This document shows, piece by piece, positions 26,525-34,525 of a DNA stretch of 63,260 bases; position 1 is the stretch's first letter, and each line of letters starts with the position of its first letter. The stretch is from an uncultured Trueperaceae bacterium (GTDB taxonomy: Bacteria; Deinococcota; Deinococci; Deinococcales; Trueperaceae). Position numbers and translations under genes: made by a program. A model generated the notes under the pieces. The model saw only the letters and a program-made list of their open reading frames with translations. It did no database searches and had not been told where the DNA came from. The stretch spans positions 1-63,260 of the forward strand of contig CALDPK010000213.1 in assembly GCA_937911855.1 (NCBI GenBank), read 5' to 3'.

Positions 26525-27880
26525 ATGAAGCTTCTCCTGTCAATACTCACCGCCGTCCTGCTGGGAGGGGTGGGCCTCGGCCAGGCCGGACTTGCAGACC
26601 TGCAGCAGGCTGCGCAGGCCGCCCGGGAATCCGGCCAGCCTGCCCATCCGGACCAGAACGCCTGGCGTGACGCGATCCGCACCGGTGAGCAGGCCCGCCG
26701 CGACGAGCCCGAGTCCGCGCAGGTCGCCAGGCTCCTGGCTGAGCTTTACAGCGAGGTCGCCTGGTACTCGCGTGCCTTCGCAACCTGGCTTGACTACAGC
26801 GAACTGAGCGGCGAGCCTCCGGCCGCAGAGCCGTTCGCCGAGGCTGCCCACCAGCTCGGCTTCGCCCGTTACAGCTTCGCTGACCTGCAGGGCGCCCTGC
26901 ATTACTACGACGCCCTGCTTGAGCATCAGCCCGACAATGCCGAGGCACTGTTCTGGTCCGGCAGGATCCGCCTGGAACTGGGCGACGGCGAAGGCGCCGA
27001 AGCAGCGTTCGACCGGCTGCTTCAGCTGGACAGTGCTGACGGCGTACCCGTCAGTCAGGCGCAGCTGGCCGGCAATGTGGCCGGCTTCGGACCCGAGGCC
27101 GCCCTCGCCTTCTCGCAGGGGATCAGCCTGTACGAAGCGGGCCAGCTGGAAGCCGCGCTGGAGCGGTTCCAGGCAGCGTTCGAAGCTGACAGGAGCTTCG
27201 CCGACGCGGCCGTCTGGTCCGGACGCACTGCACTGGAACTGGGCGATCCCGGCCTGGCGGCCGGTTACTGGCGCTGGGCAACCGAGCTGAACCCGGAGGA
27301 CTCGCGCAGTCAGTACTTCCTCGAACTCGCTGAACGTCAGGACCGCTGGGGCACCGAAGCTGCTGCCGCCTTTGACCGTGGCGCGGAACTGTACGCCGCA
27401 GGTGAGCTGAGCGCCGCTCTGGCAGCGTTCGAAGAGGCAGCAGGGCTGAGCCCCGGTTACGTGGACGCGCTGAGCTGGAGCGCGCGCGTGGCCCAGGAAC
27501 TCGGCCGCCACGACCTCGCTGCTGATTACTGGCAGCAGGTGCTGCGCCACGACCCGGGTGATGAAGGCGCCCGCTACTTCCTGAACCTGGCTGAACAGCG
27601 CCTGTCGTTCGGCGGTGACGTCAGTGACGCCTTCCTGCGGGCCCTGGACCTGTACCGCCAGGCAGACTTTGCCGGCGCCGAAGCCGAACTGACAGCCGTG
27701 ACCGAAGAGTTCCCGGAGTTCGCACCTGCCTGGGGCTACCTGGGCCAGATCCACTTCGCCAGGGGCGAATACCGGCAGGCTGCCGCTGCTTTCGAGCGGG
27801 CCCGCGAGTTGGAGCCGGGCAACGATGAATACGTCTTTTTTGCAATGGAAGCAAGGCGCCTGGCGAGGTCACCGGACTGA
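26525..27880 (+). CDS. Secreted TPR-repeat protein
   Basis: 451 residues. A signal peptide (MKLLLSILTAVLLGGVGLG) is followed by about ten tetratricopeptide units, for example DNAEALFWSGRIRLELGDGEGAEAAFDRLL, read here in part: repeating W-x-GR-x-x-x-ELG and A-x-x-x-F-x-A-A segments. Repeats at about 200-310 and 290-370 resemble each other strongly, which suggests internal duplication. No enzymatic domain; probably a periplasmic scaffold. TATAAT at 26509-26514 is ten bases before the ATG, so the mRNA is nearly leaderless. Confidence 0.82.
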   Translation: MKLLLSILTAVLLGGVGLGQAGLADLQQAAQAARESGQPAHPDQNAWRDAIRTGEQARRDEPESAQVARLLAELYSEVAWYSRAFATWLDYSELSGEPPAAEPFAEAAHQLGFARYSFADLQGALHYYDALLEHQPDNAEALFWSGRIRLELGDGEGAEAAFDRLLQLDSADGVPVSQAQLAGNVAGFGPEAALAFSQGISLYEAGQLEAALERFQAAFEADRSFADAAVWSGRTALELGDPGLAAGYWRWATELNPEDSRSQYFLELAERQDRWGTEAAAAFDRGAELYAAGELSAALAAFEEAAGLSPGYVDALSWSARVAQELGRHDLAADYWQQVLRHDPGDEGARYFLNLAEQRLSFGGDVSDAFLRALDLYRQADFAGAEAELTAVTEEFPEFAPAWGYLGQIHFARGEYRQAAAAFERARELEPGNDEYVFFAMEARRLARSPD

Positions 27881-27951
27881 CCGGTTCCCGTGGTAGTATT
27901 CGCACTTGTGAATACGGAGCCATACGCAGTAAGCGGGCATTACCGCGCAGC

Positions 27952-27975
27952 AAAAAACCGCGGCATAACCGCGGT
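27952..27975 (-). terminator. Intrinsic terminator for tRNA-Arg
   Basis: On the minus strand ACCGCGG, a 5-base loop TTATG and CCGCGGT form a 7-bp GC-rich stem followed by a run of six T, 39 bases past the tRNA-Arg 3' end. A textbook rho-independent terminator. Confidence 0.9.
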
Positions 27976-28013
27976 CTCAGGCCCGTACAGGTCAGAAGTT
28001 GTCTTCAGTCTGG

Positions 28014-28090
28014 TGGTGCGCCCGGCAGGATTCGAACCTGCGGCCTTTCGCTCCGGAGGCGAACGCTCTATCCGGCTGAGCTACGGGCGC
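28014..28090 (-). tRNA. tRNA-Arg (anticodon CCG)
   Basis: On the minus strand the acceptor GCGCCCG pairs with CGGGCGC. The D arm GCTC...GAGC, anticodon stem TTCGC/GCGAA around loop CTCCGGA (anticodon CCG, reads CGG) and T arm GCAGG/CCTGC with TTCGAAT are all intact. Discriminator is A and CCA is encoded (28016-28014). 77 bases including CCA. A terminator follows. Confidence 0.97.
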
Positions 28091-28140
28091 CTGTAAACAG
28101 TTCATAAAACTAGCATCCCGCTGGGAGGAAGTCAAGCAAA

Positions 28141-30363
28141 ATGAACAAGAAGACCAACACTGTCATCATGTGGCTCATAGGTATCGGACTGGTACTTGGC
28201 ATGATCCTCACCTTCACGCCCAACCTCGGTATAGGTGCGGCAACGCAGCAGGGCGAGGTCGTCATGCGCGTGAACGGTGAACCCGTCACGGACCTGCAGA
28301 TCAACCAGGTACGCAACGCCAACCCGATCTATTACGCAGTCACTGAAGGCGAAGTCGGCGCAGACCTGGAACTGCTGGCCATGGACGCCGTCATCACCCA
28401 GGAACTGCTCCGGCAGGCCGCAGCCAGCCAGCGCGTCTCCAACGGGGAAGTGCGCGACGCCGTCAACGCATTCCGCGAAGACCGCGGCGTGGCCGGCAGC
28501 CGCAATGACAGCCAGTACCTTTCGATGCTGGCAAGCTCCGGCTTCGACGACGCAACCTTCCGCGACTACATGCGCGAGCAGCTGCGCCAGCAGAAGTGGG
28601 AAGCCTCGATCATCGGCGACGTCGACGTCACCGATGAGGAAGTGACCACTTTCTACAACGTCTTCAGGGACAACTACCGCACCGACGAACGCATCGTCGC
28701 CCGCGTCATCGCGGTAGCCGATCAGGATTTCGCCAATGAACTCCGCACCCGCGTCCTGACCGGTGAACCGTTCGCCGAACTGGCAGCGGAACACTCCCTG
28801 GACCGCGCTGACCGCGCCGGTGCCCTTGGCGCCACTGCCGGCAGCACCGAGCCGCAGCCAACCGGCCGCGCCGCCCTGCCGACCGCAGTGGCCAACGCAG
28901 CCTTCGGCCTGCGCGCCCCGGGCCTCACCAGTGTGGTGACCGCCAACAACATGTACTGGATCGTTCAGGTCGAAGAGTACCTGCCACCGGAACCGCGTCC
29001 GTTCGAAGAGGTCGCCGAGACCGTGCGCGCTGACGCGCTGGCTTCACGCCAGGTCGGCCTGGTGTCGGCAGAACTCGAGCGCCTGCTTGGCGAAGCCAAT
29101 ATCGAGATGGTCGGCGACAGCGAATTCACCTACAACAACTACCTTGTCGCCGAAGTCGGCAGCGAGGAGATCCGCGCAGCCGACCTGGCCCGCGCCACCT
29201 ACGGCAACCCCGAAGTACAGCAGTTCCTCGCCCCCTCGCTGACCTTCCTGATCACCGACATCCTGAAGCCGCAGATCCTCGACCAGCTCATCGACCGTAC
29301 GGTTGCGTACGTCGGAGCTGCCGAGCTTGATGGCGAGTTCTTCGGAACCGAGCAGCAGGTCGCCCAGCAGGCACTCAACTACGTGGCCCGTGACGTGGTG
29401 GTCACCGATGAAGACGTCGAAAGCTACTACGCCGCCAACATCGACAGGTACACCCAGAGCCCTGAAGCGCAGACCGTCAGCTTCGAGTTCGACACGTTCG
29501 AGGCGGCAGAAGCGTTCCGCGACGACGTGCTGAGCGGCACCGCACCGACCGACGCAGCGCAGGCCGCCGGCGCGCGCACCCAGGACCTGGGCATCGTGCG
29601 TCCCGGACTGAGCGAGCCGGCCATCGACTCGGCCCTGTTCCAGGCGAACTCGTTCGAGGAGATCGACAGCGGCACCCGCGAGATCTCAGATGTCCTGTTC
29701 ATCGCAGCTGAAACGGCTGACGGCCCGTCCGAAGAGGCAACCGAAGAGGAACCCGCGGAAGAGGCAGACGTTCCGGCCGCTGAAGATGCCGTCAGCACCG
29801 AAGCTGAAGAAACAGAAGTAGAGGCCACGCCCGAAGTCGATGCCGACGTGGCAGACGAAGTCCAGCAGGCCGCAGCCGAAGCAGCAGCAACCGTGGTGGA
29901 CGGAGCAGCCGCGACCGAAGCTCCCGAGGAAGAGTTCGAGGAGCTTGACGTCGAAGCGCTTGAAGAGGCCATGGAAGAAGAGCAGCAGCAGGACCGCTAC
30001 GTGGTGCTCGTCGCTGACCGCACCTCCGAGCGCGTGCGCCCACTTGATGAAGTCCGGGACCTGGTGAGCGACTCCGTCCGCGCCGAGCTGCGCAACGAAG
30101 CCCAGCTCGACTGGATCGAATCAATCAAGGCCGGACTGGAGATTCAGAACCACCTGGAGGTCGCTGCCCCGGCGCAGGACGACCCGTTCGGCGGCATCGA
30201 CTTCAGCCCCGAGGACGCAACCGGAATCATCGAAGATGAATCCGGCGAAGCCGAGGAAGCCCCAGACGATACCGGCGATACCGACGAGCCTGCAGAGGAC
30301 ACCAGCGAGACCGCAGAGCCCGCGGAAGAAGCCGACGAAACCGACGCCGGCGACGAGGACTGA
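28141..30363 (+). CDS. SurA/PpiD-like peptidyl-prolyl isomerase with acidic insert and tail
   Basis: 740 residues. One N-terminal membrane anchor (about 8-30) holds a large extracytoplasmic part. A SurA-N-like helical domain begins at VVMRVNGEPVTDLQINQVR; a first parvulin-like domain lies at about 178-290 (ERIVARVIAVADQDFA, GEPFAELAAEHS, FEEVAETVRADAL) and a second at about 440-660. The second is split by an Ala/Glu-rich insert of ~95 residues (524-620), and the last ~50 residues are again nearly all acidic. It is probably an envelope foldase; whether isomerase residues are active is unclear. GGGAGGAA precedes the ATG. Confidence 0.82.
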   Translation: MNKKTNTVIMWLIGIGLVLGMILTFTPNLGIGAATQQGEVVMRVNGEPVTDLQINQVRNANPIYYAVTEGEVGADLELLAMDAVITQELLRQAAASQRVSNGEVRDAVNAFREDRGVAGSRNDSQYLSMLASSGFDDATFRDYMREQLRQQKWEASIIGDVDVTDEEVTTFYNVFRDNYRTDERIVARVIAVADQDFANELRTRVLTGEPFAELAAEHSLDRADRAGALGATAGSTEPQPTGRAALPTAVANAAFGLRAPGLTSVVTANNMYWIVQVEEYLPPEPRPFEEVAETVRADALASRQVGLVSAELERLLGEANIEMVGDSEFTYNNYLVAEVGSEEIRAADLARATYGNPEVQQFLAPSLTFLITDILKPQILDQLIDRTVAYVGAAELDGEFFGTEQQVAQQALNYVARDVVVTDEDVESYYAANIDRYTQSPEAQTVSFEFDTFEAAEAFRDDVLSGTAPTDAAQAAGARTQDLGIVRPGLSEPAIDSALFQANSFEEIDSGTREISDVLFIAAETADGPSEEATEEEPAEEADVPAAEDAVSTEAEETEVEATPEVDADVADEVQQAAAEAAATVVDGAAATEAPEEEFEELDVEALEEAMEEEQQQDRYVVLVADRTSERVRPLDEVRDLVSDSVRAELRNEAQLDWIESIKAGLEIQNHLEVAAPAQDDPFGGIDFSPEDATGIIEDESGEAEEAPDDTGDTDEPAEDTSETAEPAEEADETDAGDED

Positions 30364-30367
30364 GCGG

Positions 30368-31885
30368 ATGCCGCGCGCGCTGCTGAGCGTTTCAGACAAG
30401 ACCGGACTCGCCCCGCTGGCGCGCGGGCTCAAGGATGCAGGCTACACGCTCGTGTCAACTGGCGGCACACTGAAGGCCCTCCAAGACGCAGGCCTTGAGG
30501 TGCAGGCCGTCGAAGATGTCACCGGCTTCCCGGAGATGATGGACGGGCGCGTCAAGACCCTGCATCCCCGCATCCACGCTGGCCTGCTGGCCCGGGACAC
30601 CCCGGAGCACCAGGCTGCGCTGCAGGAACAGGGAATCGAGGCGTTCGACCTGCTGGTCGTGAACCTTTACCCGTTCCGCCAGACCGTGGCCGATCCGGAC
30701 GTCAGTTTCCAGGCGGCCATCGAGAACATCGACATCGGCGGCCCGGCCATGATCCGAGCTGCCGCCAAAACCCACGAGCGGGTACTCACCGTCGTGGACC
30801 CCGCCGATTACGAGCGGGTCCTGGAAGCGGTCAGTGCCGGCGACACGGCCAGCCTGCGCCTGCCGTTCGCCCGCAAGGCGTTCGCGCACACGGCCGCCTA
30901 CGACGCTGCCATCGTGAGCTGGCTGGACCGCGAAGATGGCCTGGCTGCCCCGAGCATGCACCTGAGCCTGGAACGCGCCGCCGACCTGCGTTACGGCGAG
31001 AACCCCCACCAGGCTGCCGCCATCTTCCGCGAGGAAGGCAAGCGCGGCTGGTGGGATGGCGTACAGCAGCACAAGGGCACGGGCCTGAGCTACCTGAACG
31101 TCTTCGACGCCGACGCCGCCTGGCGGCTCGTGCACGAGTTCAGCGAAGCAGCCTGCGTCATCGTGAAGCACGCCAACCCCTGCGGGGTGGCGGTGCGCAG
31201 CGACATCAGCGAGGCGTACCGGCTGGCATTCGAATGCGACCCAAAGAGTGCGTTCGGTGGCATCGTCGCCCTGAACCGCACCGTGACCGCCGGGCTGGCG
31301 GAACAGGTCATGGCCAACCCCAAGGCCGACCTGCTCATCGCACCCGGTTACACGGAGGAAGCGCTGGCAATACTCGGCCGCGGACGCAAGGCGATGCGCG
31401 TCCTCGAGGCCGCAGCCCCGACAGGTGATCACTATGAAGTGCGGCGCATCGACGGCGGCTTCCTGGTTCAGGAACGCGACAGCGTCAACGTCGGCCGCGA
31501 CAACTGGCAGACCGTGACCGAACGCCAGCCGACTGCTGCAGAACTGGGCGACATGGAGCTGGCCTGGATCATCTGCGCCTACACGGGTTCCAACGCCATC
31601 GTGCTGGTCAAGGACGGCGTGGCCTGGGGCATCGGTGCAGGCCAGCAGAGCAGGGTCGACTCGGGTGACATCGCCGCGCGCAAGGCTGACGGCCGCGCGC
31701 AGGGAGGCGCCTGCGCCAGCGACGCGTTCTACCCGTTTCGCGACGGCCTTGACGCAGCCGCTGCAGCCGGTGCTGCCGCCGTGATTCAGCCAGGCGGTTC
31801 AGTCCGTGATGACGAGGTCATCCAGGCTGCGAACGAGCATGGCCTGGCGATGGTTTTCACCGGCCGGCGCCATTTCCGGCACTGA
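30368..31885 (+). CDS. purH: Bifunctional AICAR transformylase / IMP cyclohydrolase
   Basis: 505 residues, the usual PurH length; last two steps of IMP synthesis. The N-terminal MGS-like cyclohydrolase has ALLSVSDKTGL, LVSTGGT and GFPEMMDGRVKTLHP; the transformylase domain has LRYGENPHQ, VKHANPCG (catalytic Lys-His), DPKSAFGGI and the C-terminal AQGGACASDAFYPF. I took the ATG at 30368, four bases after the foldase stop, where the conserved region begins. Confidence 0.97.
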   Translation: MPRALLSVSDKTGLAPLARGLKDAGYTLVSTGGTLKALQDAGLEVQAVEDVTGFPEMMDGRVKTLHPRIHAGLLARDTPEHQAALQEQGIEAFDLLVVNLYPFRQTVADPDVSFQAAIENIDIGGPAMIRAAAKTHERVLTVVDPADYERVLEAVSAGDTASLRLPFARKAFAHTAAYDAAIVSWLDREDGLAAPSMHLSLERAADLRYGENPHQAAAIFREEGKRGWWDGVQQHKGTGLSYLNVFDADAAWRLVHEFSEAACVIVKHANPCGVAVRSDISEAYRLAFECDPKSAFGGIVALNRTVTAGLAEQVMANPKADLLIAPGYTEEALAILGRGRKAMRVLEAAAPTGDHYEVRRIDGGFLVQERDSVNVGRDNWQTVTERQPTAAELGDMELAWIICAYTGSNAIVLVKDGVAWGIGAGQQSRVDSGDIAARKADGRAQGGACASDAFYPFRDGLDAAAAAGAAAVIQPGGSVRDDEVIQAANEHGLAMVFTGRRHFRH

Positions 31886-31898
31886 GGTCGACAAGGCC

Positions 31899-31928
31899 TT
31901 GCGCGCTCCAGCGGGCTATTGATACAAT
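31899..31928 (+). promoter_or_regulatory. Promoter of tRNA-Asn
   Basis: TTGCGC at 31899-31904 and TACAAT at 31923-31928, 18 bases apart, a good sigma-70-type pair 46 bases upstream of the tRNA 5' end. It is one of the few in the window with both hexamers recognisable. Confidence 0.65.
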
Positions 31929-31973
31929 ACTTTTCGCTCAAGGGACAGGCTGCAGTCAGTCCCAGGCCACCGT

Positions 31974-32048
31974 TCGGCGGTAGCTCAGTGGCAGAGCGAT
32001 CGGCTGTTAACCGATTGGTCGTAGGTTCGAATCCTACCCGCCGAGCCA
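31974..32048 (+). tRNA. tRNA-Asn (anticodon GTT)
   Basis: Acceptor TCGGCGG/CCGCCGA with the U1-A72 pair and G73 discriminator typical of tRNA-Asn. D arm GCTC/GAGC, anticodon stem ATCGG/CCGAT around CTGTTAA (anticodon GTT), T arm GTAGG/CCTAC with TTCGAAT, and encoded CCA. 75 bases. Confidence 0.97.
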
Positions 32049-32051
32049 GAA

Positions 32052-32082
32052 CAGAAGGCCCCGTATTGAACGGGGCCTTCTG
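32052..32082 (+). terminator. Terminator of tRNA-Asn
   Basis: CAGAAGGCCCCGT and its exact complement flank a 5-base ATTGA loop, 13 bp, starting four bases after the tRNA. The tail TGCTTGTTCC is only moderately T-rich. Also suited to stop the convergent gene ending at 32106. Confidence 0.85.
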
Positions 32083-32105
32083 CTTGTTCCGTTGAACTGA
32101 TTCCG

Positions 32106-32393
32106 TCAGCTGACCTGATCGCCCTTGCGCACCAGCCCGCGCGGGTTGGAGACGGCGTGCCGGGCGGCAGCCCAGGCCTGCTTGAGTTCCAGTTCGTCCT
32201 GGTCAAGCTGCCGTTCGTCGGCCTCCGCGAAACGGGCCACTTCATCCGTTTTGGCTTTAAGCACCATGTTCAGTACCGCATGCAGTGAGTCACGAACCGC
32301 AAGGCCCTCCCGCAGCATGTCCTGGAGTTCCAGGATGCGGTTGACGAGGTCCTCCTGCGGCATGGCTTCGAGTTCGGCACGGGTTCGCTGCAT
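32106..32393 (-). CDS. Small helical protein of unknown function
   Basis: 95 residues, nearly all predicted helix, with heptad-like leucines in DLVNRILELQDMLREGLA and a second helix rich in Glu, Asp and Lys. No membrane segment or cysteine. I do not recognise the family. TAGACT on the minus strand (32405-32400) lies six bases before the ATG, the leaderless pattern, which supports this start and that it is a real gene. Confidence 0.65.
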   Translation of the reverse strand: MQRTRAELEAMPQEDLVNRILELQDMLREGLAVRDSLHAVLNMVLKAKTDEVARFAEADERQLDQDELELKQAWAAARHAVSNPRGLVRKGDQVS

Positions 32394-32405
32394 GGTTTCA
32401 GTCTA

Positions 32406-33332
32406 CTACCTGTCAGCCTGATGGCGCGCATCCGGCAGCGGCTGAGCCGCGACCTGCAGGAAAGCCGCCCGCCTCAGCCACGTCACCACGCCGAACGCCA
32501 CCAGCATGCTCGCCAGGTACTTGACCAGGATGTCGGTGATGATCACCTGGTTCATCCAGCCGAACGTTGCGAAGTCCTCGCCGTAGAATGCCAGCACCGT
32601 GAAGATGATGGTGTCGAGCGGCGCGCTGACGGCATTCGAACGGGCCACCCGCACCAGCCAGGGCCGGTGCAGCAGCCGCTGGTAGATCTCGGTATCGGCC
32701 GTTTCGGCGATCAGGATGGAGATGAACGCCACGACCACGTAACGCATGGGCGTACCGACGGCCATGGACATGATCACGTTGGCGACTGCGGCGGCGGCGA
32801 TCATCAGGTAAACGTTGCGGCGACCGTAACGGTGCACCCGGTCGCGCTGCGTGAAAGTGACGCCGAAGAAGAACGTGCCGACGTTGACCAGGAAGAAATC
32901 GCCCACGGGAAGGAACGAATCGAGGGTGTAGTTGGCGAGGACCGTGCAGGTCGTGTAGACGGTCATGGCTGACAGCATGTCGCCACGCTCCGGGCTGAAC
33001 AGCCGCAGCGCCAGGGTGACGGCGAGTGCCACCGCCGGAGCGAGCAGCCAGGCGGCGGTGTGGTCGGGGGAGACCTGCAGCAACTGATTCAGGCCCAGGC
33101 CGAGCAGACCGCCCAGGATGATGGCGGCTGACAGCTCCCGCGCCCTGAACTCCCGGGAGAGCGGGTGGAGGATGCCTGAGAGCATCGCTCCGAAGAAGAC
33201 GATCGTGGGCAGCGGCAGGGACTCGGGTGGGTTCTGGCCGAAGCGGGCCAGAACGAGCAGCAGAAGACTGCCCGCCTGAACTGCAAGCAGGGTCAACTGG
33301 AAGAAGATGTGCTGAGTGATTCTGGCAGGCAT
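32406..33332 (-). CDS. yhhQ: VUT/YhhQ family queuosine-precursor transporter
   Basis: 308 residues with about eight or nine helices. The C-terminal two thirds have the DUF165/YhhQ pattern: NVYLMIAAAAVANVIMS, ISILIAETADTEIYQRL and RSNAVSAPLDTIIFTVLAF, whose conserved Glu, Asp and Asn residues in membrane segments mark preQ0/preQ1 importers. Typical members are ~220 residues, so an extra N-terminal block of about 80-90 residues is notable. The presence of tgt in this window fits import of a queuine precursor. GGAG precedes the ATG at 33332. The specific substrate is inferred. Confidence 0.78.
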   Translation of the reverse strand: MPARITQHIFFQLTLLAVQAGSLLLLVLARFGQNPPESLPLPTIVFFGAMLSGILHPLSREFRARELSAAIILGGLLGLGLNQLLQVSPDHTAAWLLAPAVALAVTLALRLFSPERGDMLSAMTVYTTCTVLANYTLDSFLPVGDFFLVNVGTFFFGVTFTQRDRVHRYGRRNVYLMIAAAAVANVIMSMAVGTPMRYVVVAFISILIAETADTEIYQRLLHRPWLVRVARSNAVSAPLDTIIFTVLAFYGEDFATFGWMNQVIITDILVKYLASMLVAFGVVTWLRRAAFLQVAAQPLPDARHQADR

Positions 33333-33537
33333 ACGAGGTCTCCGCCCGGCCCTTCAGTCATGTTGCAGGGTCCGGAAGCGGTATGTCACCTCCCGCCGGA
33401 AAGCATTGTAGCAAGTCGGTAATCTTCCGTGACGGTTGCCCGAAAGTGCGCGAAAACGTTGGCTATACTTCTGCTCATGGCATGGGGAAACCTGCTTACG
33501 GGGGTGCCGCCTGCGATCGGGAGAGGAAGAACACGGG

Positions 33538-33777
33538 ATGGATTCATTCTTTGTACAGATTGGTTCGGTGCAGGGAACCGAGGTCAACAATGTTGACCGG
33601 ATGGTTTCCTACGCAGCCACGCAGCTGGGACTGGTGATCAGGGACGCGGAATGCACCGACGACTGGAAAGCCTACAAGGCTGTCCTGTCGGGCGAGCAGA
33701 ACACCGTGACGCATCTGCTCAGCCTGGTCGTGAGCGCATACCCCGCAGCAGAGATCAGCCTGAAGCCAGTTCACTGA
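33538..33777 (+). CDS. Small protein of unknown function
   Basis: 79 residues, soluble, mixed alpha/beta (DSFFVQIGSVQGTEVNNV, then AYKAVLSGEQNTVTHLLSLV). No known family comes to mind. GGGAGAGG lies ten bases before the ATG. A -10-like TATACT at 33464-33469 lies further upstream, leaving a ~65-base leader that itself contains an ATG (33477) opening a 39-codon frame overlapping this gene. A very strong terminator follows, which supports a monocistronic transcribed unit. Confidence 0.6.
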   Translation: MDSFFVQIGSVQGTEVNNVDRMVSYAATQLGLVIRDAECTDDWKAYKAVLSGEQNTVTHLLSLVVSAYPAAEISLKPVH

Positions 33778-33858
33778 AGGTCGGAAACACAGCAGGCCGC
33801 AGGGGCGGCCGCGCACGCTGAGGTTGGGAGGCCGCAGCGTGCACACACAACAGACAGC

Positions 33859-33906
33859 AAGAGTGAGGGCCGGATCTTTAGAAAGAACCGGCCCTCACTC
33901 TTTTCT
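33859..33906. terminator. Strong bidirectional terminator
   Basis: AAGAGTGAGGGCCGG (33859-33873) pairs perfectly with the copy ending at 33902; the stem extends inward through TCTTT/AAAGA with one A-A mismatch, leaving only AG as loop. TTTTCT follows on the plus strand. It lies between the 79-residue gene and the convergent tRNA-Pro and can end both. Confidence 0.9.
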
Positions 33907-33907
33907 G

Positions 33908-33984
33908 TGGTCGGGGCGGGAGGATTTGAACCTCCGACCCCATCGTCCCGAACGATGTACGCTACCAGGCTGCGCTACGCCCCG
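33908..33984 (-). tRNA. tRNA-Pro (anticodon CGG)
   Basis: Minus strand: acceptor CGGGGCG/CGCCCCG with the C1-G72 pair typical of bacterial tRNA-Pro, D arm GCGC...GCGT with AGCCTGGTA loop, anticodon stem CATCG/CGATG around TTCGGGA (anticodon CGG), T arm GGAGG/CCTCC with TTCAAAT, discriminator A and encoded CCA. 77 bases. Reads the CCG codon. Confidence 0.97.
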
Positions 33985-34022
33985 ACGCAGAAGTCACATT
34001 CTAACGCCCATGCTGCCGGTGG

Positions 34023-34523
34023 TCAAGAAGAACTGAAGCCGTCTTCCGGGTCCTCCTGCCGCCCGGGCAGGCTGTCTTCGAAACGTTCGACGGCCCCCGC
34101 GACGGCAGGCGGCGGGAAGCCGCGTCGCGCCAGGAACGCCCAGGCGCGGGCGCGGTCTTTGCGCGGATCGTCGCTGCGCGTGAACCGCCAGGCGTTGCGG
34201 ACCAGCAGATCCAGCGCCACTTCCTCCTGTTCCGCTTCAGAAAGCCGGGACAGTTCCGCTTCCACGAGTTCCTCATCCACACCCTTGCGCAGCAACTCAC
34301 CGCGCAGGCGCAGGCTGCCGTAGCGTCTGGCACGGAAATGGACGAACTGGCTGGTGAACGCTTCATCGTCCACGAACCCGTATTCGCGCAGGCGCCTGAG
34401 CACCGACTCGGCAACCTCGGGAGTGGCTTCCTTGCGCAGCATGCGTTCCCGCAGTTCCTCCTCGGAGTAAGCACGCCGGCCCAGCAGCCACAGGCAGTAG
34501 TTCCAGGCGCGGGACTCGTCCAT
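34023..34523 (-). CDS. recX: Recombination regulator RecX
   Basis: 166 residues, all-helical. The three tandem three-helix repeats of RecX are visible: ALW-like WNYCLWLLGRRAYSEEELRERML, then YGFVDDEAFTSQFVHFRARRYGSLRLRGELLRKGV, and the last repeat with ARAWAFLARRGFPPPAV. RecX modulates RecA filaments. recA is not adjacent. It lies 2 bases downstream of the ABC permease gene stop, so probably in the same transcript. Confidence 0.9.
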   Translation of the reverse strand: MDESRAWNYCLWLLGRRAYSEEELRERMLRKEATPEVAESVLRRLREYGFVDDEAFTSQFVHFRARRYGSLRLRGELLRKGVDEELVEAELSRLSEAEQEEVALDLLVRNAWRFTRSDDPRKDRARAWAFLARRGFPPPAVAGAVERFEDSLPGRQEDPEDGFSSS

Positions 34524-34525
34524 AG

